Shown: positions 1-9,480 of the stretch, piece after piece
How positions within the stretch are numbered: the stretch's first letter is position 1
Layout of the letters: each line of letters begins with the position of its first letter
Assembly: GCF_017303055.1 (NCBI RefSeq)
Contig: NZ_JAEKJT010000004.1
Span: forward strand, 186,001 to 250,000
Length of the DNA: 64,000 nucleotides
Direction: 5' to 3'
Source of the DNA: Halomonas litopenaei
Lineage (GTDB): Bacteria; Pseudomonadota; Gammaproteobacteria; Pseudomonadales; Halomonadaceae
Translations under genes and position numbers: made by a program
Notes under the pieces: generated by a model
What the model was told of the DNA's origin: nothing
The model's database searches: none
The model's input: the letters and a program-made list of their open reading frames with translations, nothing else

Positions 1-592
1 TCGCCTCGTGATCCAGCTTCTGGGTCAGCTCACGGGCCGCGCGCAGGTAGATATTGAGTTCCTTGACCACGTGGATGGGCAAGCGAATCGTGCGGGTCTG
101 GTTCATCAGTGCCCGCTCGATGGTCTGGCGAATCCACCAGGTGGCATAGGTCGAGAAACGGAAGCCACGCTCGGGGTCAAACTTTTCGACAGCGCGAATC
201 AGGCCGAGGTTGCCCTCTTCGATCAGGTCGAGCAGCGTCAGCCCACGGTTGAGGTAGCGGCGCGCGATCTTGACGACCAGGCGCAGGTTGGACTCGATCA
301 TGCGAGCCCGTCCCTGGGGGTCTCCCTTGCGCGCCAATCGCCCGAAATAGACCTCTTCTTCGGGCGTCAGCAGCGGGGAGAACCCGATCTCGTTCAGATA
401 GATCTGGGTGGCATCCAGGCTCTGGCGCGCGTAGCGATCCTCACGGCCCAGAGCCTTCTCGAAGGCCTCGGAATCGTCATCGGCGTCCTCGATGTCATCG
501 GCCTCGTCTGTCACATCCTCGACAGCGTCATCATCGGCCTCGTCTACGGTATCGAGGTTCACATCCTGAAGGTCCCGTTCAAGCATGCTCAT
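1..592 (-). CDS. rpoS: RNA polymerase sigma factor RpoS (5' part; 3' end outside window)
   Basis: This encodes the stationary-phase/general stress sigma factor, which directs core RNA polymerase to stress promoters. About 197 codons are present, reading leftward off the window. After an acidic, Asp/Glu-rich N-terminus (about residues 10-45) come region 1.2 ([20 protein letters not shown]) and region 2, with [36 protein letters not shown] and [16 protein letters not shown]. It stops near the start of region 3 ([10 protein letters not shown]). The start is the ATG at 592; a second ATG lies at 586. The nlpD gene ends 105 nt upstream on the same strand, the usual gammaproteobacterial arrangement in which rpoS promoters lie within nlpD. 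A 7-bp hairpin (681-699) overlaps the nlpD stop in the rpoS leader. Identity is essentially certain; only the C-terminal half is unseen. Confidence 0.97.
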   Translation of the reverse strand, partial: MSMLERDLQDVNLDTVDEADDDAVEDVTDEADDIEDADDDSEAFEKALGREDRYARQSLDATQIYLNEIGFSPLLTPEEEVYFGRLARKGDPQGRARMIESNLRLVVKIARRYLNRGLTLLDLIEEGNLGLIRAVEKFDPERGFRFSTYATWWIRQTIERALMNQTRTIRLPIHVVKELNIYLRAARELTQKLDHEA

Positions 593-697
593 CGTATAAC
601 TACCCCGTGGTTGCGACCCGGCGTTGTCGTGAACCTCCACGATCAACGCCAAAGATTATTATTGTGTGACGCTCATCCGGGAGAAACGTGGAGTTTC

Positions 698-1834
698 TCA
701 ACGGGAAGGAAGATATTTCGTCGGATCCTGTGGTTGGCCATCCTTGCGCACTTCAAAGTGCAGGCGAACATCCTCGGCGTCGCTGTCTCCCATCGTGGCG
801 ATCACCTGACCGGCCTCGACGACGTCATTCTCGCTGACCTTCAGGCTGTCGTTATGGGCGTAAGCACTGAGATATTCGTCGTTGTGCTTGAGCAGGATGA
901 GCTTTCCATAGCCCCTTACACCGCTGCCCGCGTAGACCACCTTGCCTGGACCCGCCGCTCTGACAGGTTGCCCCTTTTGACCGCCGATATCAATGCCAGC
1001 GGTGATGCTGGAACTTTCGCCAAATTGGCTGACCACCTGGCCATCGGCAGGCCACTGCCAGGGCACCTCGTCCACTGGCGTGTAGGTACGCGTGGTGCTG
1101 GCTGAAGCGCTACCGGAGCCGCTGCTGGACGCTTCCTCGGAGGCGGCTTGAGCAGTGCTGGAATCCGCTTCACTGGCCGAGCCAGATTGTGCAGATTCGC
1201 TATTTTCAGACATCTCACGCGCCTCTTCATCGGCGGCGGCCACCACCGACTCCTCGGCCTCGCGTCTGGCCCGCTCGGCCTGGTCACTGTCGCTCAGGCC
1301 TTCGGCTCCGGGGCTGTCATAGTCATAAACAGGGCCCGGGCTGCCAGCGCTGGCTCCCGCCACACCGGCAGCGCCCTGCACGGCCGCTGACGATACCTGC
1401 TCAGCGCCATTGCTGACCGTTTCCGTGCTGCCGTCCGGCAACAGCCATTCGAGATCTTCACCGGAGGGCTGGCTGGTCGGAGTGGATTGGCCCAATGGCG
1501 TGGCCACGGCGCCCTCGTTGGCGCTGGCGACAGCACCGGTGGCCGCCATGCCTCCTGCCTGGGAGCCATCGGCGGACAGGCGCAGCGTCTGGCCGACGTC
1601 GATCCGATAGGGCGGTGTGATGTTATTGAGACGTGCCAGCTCACGGAAATCCATGTCATGCCGCCAGGCGATACCGTAGAGCGTGTCGCCGGACTGCACG
1701 GTGTACTGGGCCGGCACCTGGGCCGCTCTGGCCGAGGACAGGTCCTGGACCTGAACCGGTTGACTGGCACCCTGCTGATTGGCACAGCCTGCCAGGGCCA
1801 AAGCCAGGCTGGAGATGACGAAAATCTTGTGCAT
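698..1834 (-). CDS. nlpD: Murein hydrolase activator NlpD (LysM + LytM lipoprotein)
   Basis: NlpD is an outer-membrane lipoprotein that activates the septal amidase AmiC during daughter-cell separation. The 378-residue product has a lipoprotein signal with lipobox LALAGC (Cys17). A LysM domain follows at about residues 43-88 (YTVQSGDTLYGIAWRHDM), then a long Ser/Ala/Glu-rich linker, then a C-terminal M23/LytM domain at about 265-375. The LytM domain is degenerate: the position of the first zinc ligand reads AGIDIGG, with no His before the Asp. That fits the non-catalytic activator role known for NlpD and EnvC. The extended linker is longer than in E. coli. The gene sits directly upstream of rpoS and 28 nt after the DUF368 gene. 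An AAGGAG box lies upstream of the start. Confidence 0.95.
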   Translation of the reverse strand: MHKIFVISSLALALAGCANQQGASQPVQVQDLSSARAAQVPAQYTVQSGDTLYGIAWRHDMDFRELARLNNITPPYRIDVGQTLRLSADGSQAGGMAATGAVASANEGAVATPLGQSTPTSQPSGEDLEWLLPDGSTETVSNGAEQVSSAAVQGAAGVAGASAGSPGPVYDYDSPGAEGLSDSDQAERARREAEESVVAAADEEAREMSENSESAQSGSASEADSSTAQAASEEASSSGSGSASASTTRTYTPVDEVPWQWPADGQVVSQFGESSSITAGIDIGGQKGQPVRAAGPGKVVYAGSGVRGYGKLILLKHNDEYLSAYAHNDSLKVSENDVVEAGQVIATMGDSDAEDVRLHFEVRKDGQPQDPTKYLPSR

Positions 1835-1862
1835 CGTGTGATGTCTCCTTGTCGGCAGTCCG

Positions 1863-2819
1863 CTAGTGGCGGCCGGCGATAGTGTCTTTGCGAGTGGCTG
1901 AGGTGTCTCCGACCCTGGCGACGATGATCACCAGCAGCATGCCGAAGATCGCCAGCGCGGTCACCCCCACCAACTGCGCGGAGTCTCCGGTAACCGCAGA
2001 ATAATCCCAGGGCGCCAGATAGCGGTAGTCCAGCGGTATGACCTGGCCATCGGATCCCAGCTGATAGCGGGTCAGCTCGCGCCACGGCCACAGAATCGGC
2101 AGTGAACCCACGATAAATCCTACCAGCAGTTGCAGCGTGGCCGTGTGATGACGTTGCAGCAGCCAGGACAGGACCCGGGAAAAGGTGAACAGGCCAATCA
2201 GACAGCCCAATGCGAACAGTCCCAGCAGCGGAATGTCGAATCCGCGTATCCCCTGCATCACGACATCGTAGAGGCCCATGCTCAGCAGCAGGAAGCTGCC
2301 GGAAACCCCGGGTAACAGCATGGCGCTGATGGCGATGGCACCGCCCACGATCAGCACCAGCGCCGGCGTGCCCAAGGCATTGACCAGCGGCATCAGCGAC
2401 GGCAGAGCCTGGGCCAACACCAGCCCGAGCGCCAGCGGCAAGATGTGCCACCAGCGCCAGTCGGCAGGGTGCTTGCCCACCACCAGCGCGGAGGCCGCGA
2501 CCAAGCCAAAGAAGAAGCCATTAAGCAACAGCGGGTGCGCGTCCAGCAGCCATACCACCAGGTGGGCCACCGTGATCAGGCTGGCCAGGATGCCCGCCAT
2601 CAGCGGAAGCAGGAAGCTCAGGTTGAGGTGAACCATCAACCCCTTGAGGCCACCGCTACGCAGCGCACCGAAAGCGCTCGGGCCGAAACGCTTGATCGTG
2701 TGGATCAGTTCTTCATAGATACCGGTGACGAAGGCAATCGTGCCCCCCGAGACTCCCGGTACGGCATCTGCCGCCCCCATTCCCGCCCCTCGCAGGAACA
2801 GGCCAAGCGAATGTTTCAA
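1863..2819 (-). CDS. DUF368 polytopic membrane protein, PopT-type undecaprenyl-phosphate translocase
   Basis: This is a 318-residue inner-membrane protein with about eight to ten hydrophobic segments. It opens with the family hallmark, LFLRGAGMGAADAVPGVSGGTIAFVTGIYEEL, and repeats a related AISAMLLPGVSGSFLL motif near residue 180. Such paired PGVSG re-entrant motifs are typical of DUF368. Members of this family (PopT in Vibrio cholerae) have been implicated in flipping undecaprenyl phosphate back to the cytoplasm, with importance at alkaline pH. That activity is inferred here from the family. The ATG overlaps the pcm stop by 4 nt, so translation is probably coupled. Its place between pcm and nlpD makes it part of the ftsB-rpoS transcription block. 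Confidence 0.85.
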   Translation of the reverse strand: MKHSLGLFLRGAGMGAADAVPGVSGGTIAFVTGIYEELIHTIKRFGPSAFGALRSGGLKGLMVHLNLSFLLPLMAGILASLITVAHLVVWLLDAHPLLLNGFFFGLVAASALVVGKHPADWRWWHILPLALGLVLAQALPSLMPLVNALGTPALVLIVGGAIAISAMLLPGVSGSFLLLSMGLYDVVMQGIRGFDIPLLGLFALGCLIGLFTFSRVLSWLLQRHHTATLQLLVGFIVGSLPILWPWRELTRYQLGSDGQVIPLDYRYLAPWDYSAVTGDSAQLVGVTALAIFGMLLVIIVARVGDTSATRKDTIAGRH

Positions 2820-3451
2820 CGAATCACTCCTTCCAATAAGGGCACGAAGCGCACCGGCTCCAACCGTTCGTATTCATAGCGTTCTCCATGGCGGCGCACC
2901 CGCGTCAGCCACTGCTGTCCGTCCTGCCCCTCCAACGGAGCGATCAGTACCCCCTGATCGACCAGCTGTGACAGCAAGGGCTCCGGCAATTCGCTGGCAC
3001 AGGCGGTCAACAGGATGACATCAAAAGGGGCCGCTTCCGGCCAGCCATGACCACCGTCGGCCAACCGCAGCCTGGCGTTGTGGGCTTTCAGCAGGCGCAG
3101 CCGGGATGCCGCCACGCGATGCAGAGCATTGATCCTCTCCACCGACCAGAGTTCCTCGACAAGGCGCGCCAGGATCAAGGTCTGGTATCCCGATCCGGTA
3201 CCTACCTCGAGCACCCGCCGGGGAGACTCCTGCAGCACCAGCTCGCTCATGCGCCCGACTATCCATGGCTGGGACAGGGTCTGACCGTGACCGATGGGCA
3301 GCGCCGTGTCCTCGTAGGCGCGGTGCGACAGCGCTTCATCAAGGAAAAGATGGCGCGGCTCGCTGGCCATCACCTCCAGCACCTGGGATGCACACACCCC
3401 TTGATCGCGAAGCCGCTGGACCATCCGGTCCCGCGTTCGCTGGGAGGTCAT
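2816..3451 (-). CDS. pcm: Protein-L-isoaspartate O-methyltransferase
   Basis: Pcm methylates isoaspartyl residues using S-adenosylmethionine to start repair of age-damaged proteins. The product is 211 residues from the chosen start at 3451 (MTSQRTRDRMVQRLRDQGV, the typical family N-terminus, preceded by AAAGGCG). Upstream in-frame ATGs at 3481 and 3499 would overlap surE and add atypical residues, so they were not used. Visible motifs are IGHGQTLSQPWIVGRMSE near residue 53, which binds the isoaspartyl substrate, and the SAM motif VLEVGTGSGYQTLILARL. It follows surE after 16 nt and overlaps the DUF368 start by 4 nt. The surE-pcm-nlpD-rpoS block is classical; the DUF368 gene is inserted in it. 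Confidence 0.95.
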   Translation of the reverse strand: MTSQRTRDRMVQRLRDQGVCASQVLEVMASEPRHLFLDEALSHRAYEDTALPIGHGQTLSQPWIVGRMSELVLQESPRRVLEVGTGSGYQTLILARLVEELWSVERINALHRVAASRLRLLKAHNARLRLADGGHGWPEAAPFDVILLTACASELPEPLLSQLVDQGVLIAPLEGQDGQQWLTRVRRHGERYEYERLEPVRFVPLLEGVIR

Positions 3452-3467
3452 GCCGACGCCTTTGAGA

Positions 3468-4214
3468 TCAGGTGAGCGCATCAAGCCAATCCTGCACATC
3501 GTTGCGCGCGGCGTGGCGCGTCAGGTCGGTCTGCAGCGGGGTAATGGACACGTAGCCCTGCGCCACGGCAGCAAAGTCGGTGTCATCGGCATCGTCTGCG
3601 TTGTCCCCGACAGGAGCAATCCAGTAGCGCACGCGGCCGCGGGGGTCTCGCGCCTCGATGGGACGCTCGGCGGGTCCACGATAGCCCATGCGGGTTACCC
3701 GGAAGCCCTTGATCTCCTCCCAAGGAAGATCAGGCACATTGACATTCAACAAGCTGCGCGGCGGCAGAGACAGCTGCTCGAGCCCTCCCACCAGACTCGC
3801 CGCGACCCTTCCCGCAGTGGCAAAGTGGTGCTCGCCGACCAGTGACATGGCGATCGCCGTCATGCCGAGGTTTCTGCCTTCCATGGCGGCGGCCACCGTG
3901 CCCGAGTAGAGCACGTCATCGCCAAGGTTTCCGCCATGATTGATACCGGAAATGACCAGATCCGGCGTCTCGTCCCACACCCCATTGGCGCCAAGATAGA
4001 CGCAGTCGGCGGGGGTCCCATCGACGCTGTAGAACCCATCATGGGTCGGGGTCAGCGACAGCGGCCGCGACAGCGTCAGCGAGTTGCTGGCTCCACTGCG
4101 ATCACGGTCAGGGGCCACGACCCTGAGCCTGGCGTAGGGCACCAGCGCGTCATGCAGCGCCTTCAGGCCCGGCGCGTGGACGCCGTCATCGTTCGATAGC
4201 AGCAGTCGCCTCAT
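3468..4214 (-). CDS. surE: 5'/3'-nucleotidase SurE
   Basis: SurE is a metal-dependent nucleoside monophosphate phosphatase linked to stationary-phase survival. The 248-residue protein begins [20 protein letters not shown]; the paired Asp of SNDDG binds the divalent metal. Further family motifs are [27 protein letters not shown] and [29 protein letters not shown]. Length is normal for the family. Its ATG overlaps the truD stop by 4 nt (ATGA) and pcm follows closely, as in many gammaproteobacteria. Confidence 0.96.
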   Translation of the reverse strand: MRRLLLSNDDGVHAPGLKALHDALVPYARLRVVAPDRDRSGASNSLTLSRPLSLTPTHDGFYSVDGTPADCVYLGANGVWDETPDLVISGINHGGNLGDDVLYSGTVAAAMEGRNLGMTAIAMSLVGEHHFATAGRVAASLVGGLEQLSLPPRSLLNVNVPDLPWEEIKGFRVTRMGYRGPAERPIEARDPRGRVRYWIAPVGDNADDADDTDFAAVAQGYVSITPLQTDLTRHAARNDVQDWLDALT

Positions 4215-5419
4215 GGGGTATCTCCTTGTTCGTCAGCGATGTTCCGCCCACCTGTGGTGACCTCTGACGCAGTGCGAAACTGCAGGCTCGGATGGGTCAT
4301 CAACTCGCGCAACACGGCGGTGGCAAAGGCACCGGCGGGTAGCCGAAAGCTCAACCACACGGCCTCCCCTTCCCGCACCAGGCTGGCCTCACCAAGCATC
4401 ACCCGCAAGGCCCTGCGCGATGCCTGCACACCCGCCTTCTCCAGGCCCTGACACAGTGCGGGGGCGGCGCCAAGCACGTCCTTCTCCCACGCGCCGGCAT
4501 CGGCCCGGGCGCGGCTTCCGCCGCGGCCCCACAGCACTGCAGTAGGATGAATATCACCCTGGGCGAGCCGCAGGGACAGGTCATCATCCGCCGGCCTCTC
4601 GCCACTACCTGAGTCGGCGCTCGCGGCGTGGCTGCCTGCTGGCACGCTATCTGCTGACGTGGCTGCGAGCGCCTCGCTGGCGCCGACCTCGAACAGACTG
4701 CGGCTGCCTTCCAGCATCATCACGTCACCCGAGAGAACCTGACGCCACTCTCCCCGGCGCAGTCGTTCGGCGAGTTGGGCGTTGAACAGGTAGCTGCGCG
4801 CGGCGGACAGCAGCATGCCATCGCGATCATCACGCTTGCGCCAGCCTCGCGCCAGCACCGCCACGGCGCGGCTGAGGTTACGTCCCTCTGGACCAAAGCG
4901 CTGCGGGCCAAAGTAGTTGGGCACGCCATCCTGGATGACCGCGTCAAAGCGCGCCGCCAGCTGTGTATCCTGCACCACCGGCCCCGTCACCTTCAGTCGA
5001 AACCGGTTGCCGCGATGCACGCCACGCTTGAGCTTGCGCGGGTGGCGGGCGCGCGCTTCCACCTGGTAGCCCTCGGCGGCCAGGCGCGCTTCCAGGTCGG
5101 CGGGAGCCTCCTTGCCGGGCAGGTGCACCGAGAACCACTGGCGCGTCACCGCCACCCGGTCCTTCATGCCGGCATACCCCACGTCACGACGAGTGACGCC
5201 GCATAGATGGGCCAGGGACGAGGCGACCCGGGAGGTGGTGGCATCACGCTTGGCGATCCACAGCCAGAGATGTTCCCCCTGCCCTTCCGGCGCAAAGCCC
5301 AGGTCCTCCTCGACCAGGAAGTCGTCCGGCGTCTGCCGGTACTCACCCGGCAGGGGTGCACCCAGGCGATCATCCAGATAACGAGGCCACTCTGGCGGCC
5401 AGACAATGGCGTCGGTCAT
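4211..5419 (-). CDS. truD: tRNA pseudouridine(13) synthase TruD
   Basis: TruD isomerises U13 of tRNA-Glu to pseudouridine. The 402-residue protein carries the catalytic motif [18 protein letters not shown], with the Asp after Lys as nucleophile, at about residues 82-100. It also has [18 protein letters not shown] and a C-terminal [18 protein letters not shown] low-complexity Ala/Ser/Asp stretch (about residues 250-277, roughly 4590-4690) is an insertion relative to typical TruD and contains repeated SADS tetrapeptides. It overlaps ispF and surE by 4 nt at each end. Confidence 0.95.
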   Translation of the reverse strand: MTDAIVWPPEWPRYLDDRLGAPLPGEYRQTPDDFLVEEDLGFAPEGQGEHLWLWIAKRDATTSRVASSLAHLCGVTRRDVGYAGMKDRVAVTRQWFSVHLPGKEAPADLEARLAAEGYQVEARARHPRKLKRGVHRGNRFRLKVTGPVVQDTQLAARFDAVIQDGVPNYFGPQRFGPEGRNLSRAVAVLARGWRKRDDRDGMLLSAARSYLFNAQLAERLRRGEWRQVLSGDVMMLEGSRSLFEVGASEALAATSADSVPAGSHAASADSGSGERPADDDLSLRLAQGDIHPTAVLWGRGGSRARADAGAWEKDVLGAAPALCQGLEKAGVQASRRALRVMLGEASLVREGEAVWLSFRLPAGAFATAVLRELMTHPSLQFRTASEVTTGGRNIADEQGDTP

Positions 5420-5961
5420 GGACGCTCCTGTCCCTGAGCCCGCTCCCGTTCTCCCTGCTGGTCGATACCGACCGCCTCGATCGCGGACAGCAGCACCACC
5501 GCCTCGGCGGCGATGCCCTCGCCCCGGCCGGTAAAGCCAAGGCGCTCTGTCGTGGTGGCCTTGACGTTGACGGCGGCGAGATCGATTCCCAGGTCTTCCG
5601 CCAAGTGCCCCCGCATGGCCAGGAGATGAGGCGCCATCTTGGGCGCCTGAGCCATCAAGGTGGCATCCAGGTTGGCCACCTGATATCCCGCTGCGGTCAC
5701 TTCCTGCATCACGCGCCGAAGCAGGTCGCGACTGTCGGCGCCCTTCCAGGCCGGATCGGTATCGGGAAACAGGTGGCCAATATCTCCCAGCGCACAGGCT
5801 CCGAGCAGCGCATCACTGACGGCATGGAGCAGCACGTCCCCATCGGAGTGAGCGACAAAGCCGTGGGCAAACGGCAGGCGCACACCTCCGATCATCAGAT
5901 GGTCGCCGTCGCCAAAGCGATGTACGTCAAATCCGTGGCCTATCCGCAAAGGCAGTAGCAT
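5416..5961 (-). CDS. ispF: 2-C-methyl-D-erythritol 2,4-cyclodiphosphate synthase
   Basis: IspF forms the cyclodiphosphate ring in the MEP isoprenoid pathway. The 181-residue product shows the metal site [10 protein letters not shown] (D12, H14) with third ligand H46 in [18 protein letters not shown], and the family motif [19 protein letters not shown]. The C-terminal active-site loop reads [24 protein letters not shown] short polar tail ([12 protein letters not shown]) extends beyond the usual end. ispD lies 14 nt upstream and truD overlaps downstream, so the two consecutive MEP enzymes are co-transcribed. Confidence 0.96.
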   Translation of the reverse strand: MLLPLRIGHGFDVHRFGDGDHLMIGGVRLPFAHGFVAHSDGDVLLHAVSDALLGACALGDIGHLFPDTDPAWKGADSRDLLRRVMQEVTAAGYQVANLDATLMAQAPKMAPHLLAMRGHLAEDLGIDLAAVNVKATTTERLGFTGRGEGIAAEAVVLLSAIEAVGIDQQGERERAQGQERP

Positions 5962-5975
5962 AGTCGATGAGTCTC

Positions 5976-6704
5976 TTACGTTTCCCGCGGCGTGCCCGCG
6001 CTGGAGAGCAACAGCTCTGCCAGACGCAGGTCCTCGGGATGGGTGATCTTGATGTTGTCGCGGCGTCCTGACACCAGCCGGGGCGAGAGGCCCAGCGCTT
6101 CCACCGCAGAGGCCTCATCGGTGATGCGCGCAACGCCGATGCCATCGGCGGACAGCGCCTGCCCCAGCGCGCGCTGCAACAGCGCAAAACGAAAGGCCTG
6201 CGGCGTCTGGGCTTGCCACAGGCCGCGACGGTCTTCGGTGCAGGCGATGTGTCCCTGACCGTTGTCACGCTTGATGGTATCCGCCACCGGCGAGGCCAGC
6301 AGGGCACCCTCCATAGCCTCCAGTGCCGCCTGATACAGAAGCTGAAGGTCCTCGTTACTGACACAGGGGCGGGCCACGTCATGCACCATGACCAGGTCAT
6401 CCGGCTGGCACTGGGTCTGGATCGCTGTCAGCGCATTGACCACGCTGTGCACCCGTTCAGCACCGCCAGGAACACGCTGCCAGTGTGGAAACGGCACCAG
6501 CGCTGGGTCGAACCAGGCATCCTCCGGCGACAGGCAAAGACACAGGTGGGCATCGGGAAAGGCCTGATACAGGCGTTCAAGGGTATGCGCCATGACCGGA
6601 CGCCCGGCCACCTCCCGGTATTGCTTGGGCATATCGCCCCCGACTCGGCGCCCGACGCCGGCGGCTGGCACGATCAACCACAGTCGTGGACCAGCAGCAC
6701 TCAT
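5976..6704 (-). CDS. ispD: 2-C-methyl-D-erythritol 4-phosphate cytidylyltransferase
   Basis: IspD couples CTP to methylerythritol phosphate in the MEP pathway. The 242-residue protein starts with the nucleotide-binding loop [20 protein letters not shown]. It then has [35 protein letters not shown] and a C-terminal [12 protein letters not shown] and [14 protein letters not shown], all diagnostic for IspD. Length is normal. The ATG overlaps the ftsB stop by 4 nt. Confidence 0.96.
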   Translation of the reverse strand: MSAAGPRLWLIVPAAGVGRRVGGDMPKQYREVAGRPVMAHTLERLYQAFPDAHLCLCLSPEDAWFDPALVPFPHWQRVPGGAERVHSVVNALTAIQTQCQPDDLVMVHDVARPCVSNEDLQLLYQAALEAMEGALLASPVADTIKRDNGQGHIACTEDRRGLWQAQTPQAFRFALLQRALGQALSADGIGVARITDEASAVEALGLSPRLVSGRRDNIKITHPEDLRLAELLLSSAGTPRET

Positions 6705-7039
6705 TGGCTACTCGCTCCCTGCCCGCTGCCTGGCTCAGGCTGGGGAGACGGCGCGACGTCCGTCTCGACCCCGGGCACCCAGAAGAACTGCTCGTCGGTG
6801 CGCACCATCCCGACATCGCTGCGCGCACGCTCCTCGATGGCATCCAGACCGGTCTTGAGGTCCACCACCTCGGCGCTCAGCCGCGAGTTACGGTCACGCA
6901 GCGGCTGATTCTGGGCTTCCAGTGCTTCCACACGCCCGCTGACTTCATTCATTTCCATGACACCACCCTGGCCCAGCCACAGTCGATACTGAAGCAGGGC
7001 GAGCAGTGCCAGCAGCACTATCGCCAAGGTCTTGAGCAT
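6701..7039 (-). CDS. ftsB: Cell division protein FtsB
   Basis: FtsB is a bitopic divisome protein that forms a complex with FtsQ and FtsL and helps trigger septal peptidoglycan synthesis. The 112-residue product has one N-terminal membrane segment (LKTLAIVLLALLALLQYRLWLG). A periplasmic coiled coil follows (about residues 28-75), then the conserved ARSDVGMVRTDEQFFWVP. The last 20 residues are Pro/Ser-rich. It is the first gene of the leftward ftsB-to-rpoS block. Eno, its usual upstream partner, is absent here; the Fap operon lies upstream instead. Confidence 0.93.
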   Translation of the reverse strand: MLKTLAIVLLALLALLQYRLWLGQGGVMEMNEVSGRVEALEAQNQPLRDRNSRLSAEVVDLKTGLDAIEERARSDVGMVRTDEQFFWVPGVETDVAPSPQPEPGSGQGASSQ

Positions 7040-7193
7040 GAGGGTACCGTCGACATTCGATTCGGCGCCTAGTATGCCATCGCCCGCCCATCCGGGGCGA
7101 GCCGCAGGGCCATCCGGAGCGTGCGGCGGCTATCCCAGGCTCGATGTCGCCACAACACACCGCGGCCACAACCGCTCGCTACCGCAGTGGACG

Positions 7194-7257
7194 GATATGA
7201 CAGGGAGTCGATATGCCAGGGTGCCGATATGCCAGGGAGCCGATACGACAGCGGCCG
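7194..7257. repeat. Imperfect 16-bp tandem repeat, four units
   Basis: Units start at 7194, 7210, 7226 and 7242. The first three follow GATATGMCAGGGWGYC closely and the fourth is more diverged (GATACGACAGCGGCCG). The array lies in the non-coding gap between the fapF-like gene and ftsB. No spacers and no coding pattern were seen. A second 16-nt duplication (GCATCCGACTA core) follows at 7284-7310. Confidence 0.75.
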
Positions 7258-7277
7258 CCATATCATGGCGGCCGCTG
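7249..7277. terminator. Perfect 13-bp GC-rich hairpin downstream of the amyloid operon
   Basis: CAGCGGCCGCCAT (7249-7261) is followed by the 3-nt loop ATC and its exact complement (7265-7277). It lies 36 nt beyond the fapF-like stop on the minus strand and grows out of the last unit of the 16-bp array. No T-tract follows on either strand, so a classical intrinsic terminator is not proven. It could equally be an RNA-stabilising 3' hairpin. Confidence 0.5.
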
Positions 7278-7313
7278 GGTCACGCATCCGACTAATGCTG
7301 CATCCGACTACCG

Positions 7314-8390
7314 TTACAGCTGGAACGGCATGCGGAAGGTCAAGCTGATGTCCGAGGCGTCATCGGTCATGCCGATGCCCAGGTTGGTGACCACCGAGGT
7401 GGAGTCGGACATGGCGTAGGTACCACCAATATTGAACACACCGATGTTGGCATCACTGCCGATGACGTCGGTCTTGCGACCGCCATCCGGAGTGATCTCG
7501 GTCTTGCGGATGTACTCATGTGAATACGACAGCGCAAGGCTCAAGCGCTCGTTCAAGGCAAACGCCGTACCAAAGCCCGCGCTGATGCTGTCCCCCAGGT
7601 CCACTTCGGCCTTCTGGTCTCCCTCGCCTGCCGAAATGTCGTCGAACTCTTCCTCGATATTGTAGGTGTACCCCAGGTTGGCAAAGACGATGGCAGGATC
7701 CAGGGTCTTCAACACCGAGACCCCAGCCGTCACGCCCCAGACCCCATTACCGGTAGGCAACTCCTTGGGCACCGAGAGGTTACCCGCCGAGTCGACCTGC
7801 TCGATCTCGATCCCGTAGGGGTCCTTGCCGGTCGGTGCGCGCACGCCGAGACTCACTACCACGTCGGGCCGCTCCGTGGTCTCGGGCAGCAGGCGATAGG
7901 ACAGACTCGCCGAGATGTCACCCAATCCGGCCTCGTCGACATCCTCCTCGACATTCTGTTCGGTGGAAAACTCGCCACCGATGGACTGGATGGTGGTCGT
8001 CCGATAGACGAAGGGCACGTTGATGCTGGCCTCCAGCCTGTCGGTCAAACCATAGCGGGTGTTGATATCCAGCGTGGTGATATGGGTCTCGACATTATCC
8101 AGATTGAGCTCGCCGAGGAAGATCGCATCGAGGGCCAGAAAGCCACGCAGGGCCAGGCTGTCGCGATCGGAGTAGGTATAGGTGATGCCCGGCTCGATGG
8201 TCAGTCGGTCCGAGAACAGCGCATGTTCCTCACGGAAGATATCCTGCACGCTGCGCGAGGCTTCCTGAGACTCCAGCGCCTGCTGCTGCTCGGCACCCAC
8301 GGTCTGCTGGGCGAAAACCGGTGTCGCGGCACCGGCAAGCAAAAGGCCCGCCAGGGGCGGGCAGAGCGTCCTGTTGATGACGATATTCAC
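7314..8390 (-). CDS. FapF-like outer-membrane beta-barrel (amyloid export pore)
   Basis: This 358-residue protein has a Sec signal (LAGLLLAGAATPVFA). A Gln/Glu-rich helical stretch follows (about residues 28-58, TVGAEQQQALESQEASRSVQDIF). The rest alternates polar and hydrophobic residues like a beta-barrel and ends in a C-terminal aromatic/hydrophobic strand (LTFRMPFQL), the usual signature for assembly by BAM. The barrel resembles the transporter/meta-pathway family (PF13557-like). In Pseudomonas, FapF is a barrel with an N-terminal helical region that secretes Fap fibre subunits. The last position in an operon also holding FapB/C-, FapD- and FapE-like genes supports that role. Function is inferred from context and architecture. 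Confidence 0.72.
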   Translation of the reverse strand: MNIVINRTLCPPLAGLLLAGAATPVFAQQTVGAEQQQALESQEASRSVQDIFREEHALFSDRLTIEPGITYTYSDRDSLALRGFLALDAIFLGELNLDNVETHITTLDINTRYGLTDRLEASINVPFVYRTTTIQSIGGEFSTEQNVEEDVDEAGLGDISASLSYRLLPETTERPDVVVSLGVRAPTGKDPYGIEIEQVDSAGNLSVPKELPTGNGVWGVTAGVSVLKTLDPAIVFANLGYTYNIEEEFDDISAGEGDQKAEVDLGDSISAGFGTAFALNERLSLALSYSHEYIRKTEITPDGGRKTDVIGSDANIGVFNIGGTYAMSDSTSVVTNLGIGMTDDASDISLTFRMPFQL

Positions 8391-8573
8391 GTCGTTCTCC
8401 TTGTCCCCGAAATGGTCGCTTGTCGTTCTTCACTCTTTCTCGAGGGGCTACCTGCAACCGGTCGTCTGGCGCGCCCGTCAGGGGGAGGCCTGGCCCACCT
8501 GCATGCCAGTACCAGCGTGCCTCCCGTGCTCCTCTCCCGGCAGGAGTTCCCTGTCACCCCTGCTCAAGCGTAG

Positions 8574-8589
8574 TTAATGTGTACGTTAA
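8574..8589. promoter_or_regulatory. Imperfect 16-bp palindrome in the fapE-fapF gap
   Basis: The 8391-8624 gap contains TTAATGTGTACGTTAA, an imperfect palindrome, within an AT-rich stretch just after the fapE-like stop on the minus strand. It might mark an internal promoter for the fapF-like gene. No other recognisable element was seen in the gap apart from the fapF-like ribosome-binding region. Confidence 0.2.
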
Positions 8590-8624
8590 AAGAGTCTTAA
8601 ATACCGCGATTCGGGCATTTATTG

Positions 8625-9413
8625 TCAACGCAAGGCGGCTGCCGCCTTGATTCCACTCAGCATGCCGGGCGTCGCACGGTCCCCCACGCCGGACTGATTG
8701 CCCATATACAGCTGCAGCCGGGTGAGGTTGCGCACCTGCTGCAGACTGCTGGACAGCTGAATTGCCTGACTAAGTCCACTGCCAGGCACGATGGCCTGAC
8801 GAATGTTGCCCATGCCCGGCATGTCGATGGACACGCTCATGTCGTTGCCCACCGCGGACACTGCGATAGTGCTGCCAGCGACCTGGCGGATTCGGGTACC
8901 TCCCCCACTCGCGCTGCTGGTGCTGAAGCTGGAGGCATCCAGCACATCGATCACCAGGTCATTGGCGGCCACGTTGAAGTCACCGCCGGCCTGGATCGAC
9001 TGCACGACCCCGGAGGCATTGGCGGTCCCCTGGTCGACCACCCGGGCGCCATTGCCAAGTCGCGCCAGACCCGCTCGGCTTTCCACGACGGTGATCGTGG
9101 GTTCAAAGCTGACGCGGGGCTGCTGCCGGCTGAGATCCCCCAACATGCGAGCGCCCGCGGCCAGCTGGTCACCGGCGGCGGTGCGCCACTCACTGACCAT
9201 CTGCACGCCAAAGAACATCAGCCGCCCCTTGTCGGCAAAACGGCCTCGCTGCACGCCAAGCTCGTTATCCGAAAGCTGGCGTGCACTGGCGAAGCCTTCA
9301 AAGGTGGTGAAATCGGTGGTGGCGGCCTGTGCCGCCGGTATCGACAGGGACAACGCCAGCGCCAACAGCATGGCGCCCCTACCTGCCCCTGTTCCCTTGT
9401 CCTGTCCCATCAT
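8625..9413 (-). CDS. FapE-like secreted amyloid-accessory protein
   Basis: The 262-residue protein starts at 9413, preceded by AGGGGGC; upstream frame residues are Arg-rich and not signal-like. It has a Sec signal ending PAAQA. After it comes a motif ELGVQRGRFADKGRLMFFGV followed by MVSEWRT, resembling the conserved N-terminal part of FapE-type proteins. The middle is predicted beta-rich (GDFNVAANDLVIDVLDAS), and the C-terminus has AIQLSSSLQQVRNLTRLQLYMGN. In Pseudomonas, FapE is a minor fibre-associated component. The gene lies between the FapD- and FapF-like genes, exactly the FapE position. Sequence similarity alone is modest, so the assignment rests mainly on synteny. Confidence 0.65.
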   Translation of the reverse strand: MMGQDKGTGAGRGAMLLALALSLSIPAAQAATTDFTTFEGFASARQLSDNELGVQRGRFADKGRLMFFGVQMVSEWRTAAGDQLAAGARMLGDLSRQQPRVSFEPTITVVESRAGLARLGNGARVVDQGTANASGVVQSIQAGGDFNVAANDLVIDVLDASSFSTSSASGGGTRIRQVAGSTIAVSAVGNDMSVSIDMPGMGNIRQAIVPGSGLSQAIQLSSSLQQVRNLTRLQLYMGNQSGVGDRATPGMLSGIKAAAALR

Positions 9414-9480
9414 GTTCGTGCCCCCTGATCGACGGCGCCTCACCACGCCGCAGAGCCTTGCCGCTTTGTGATCGTTGTTG

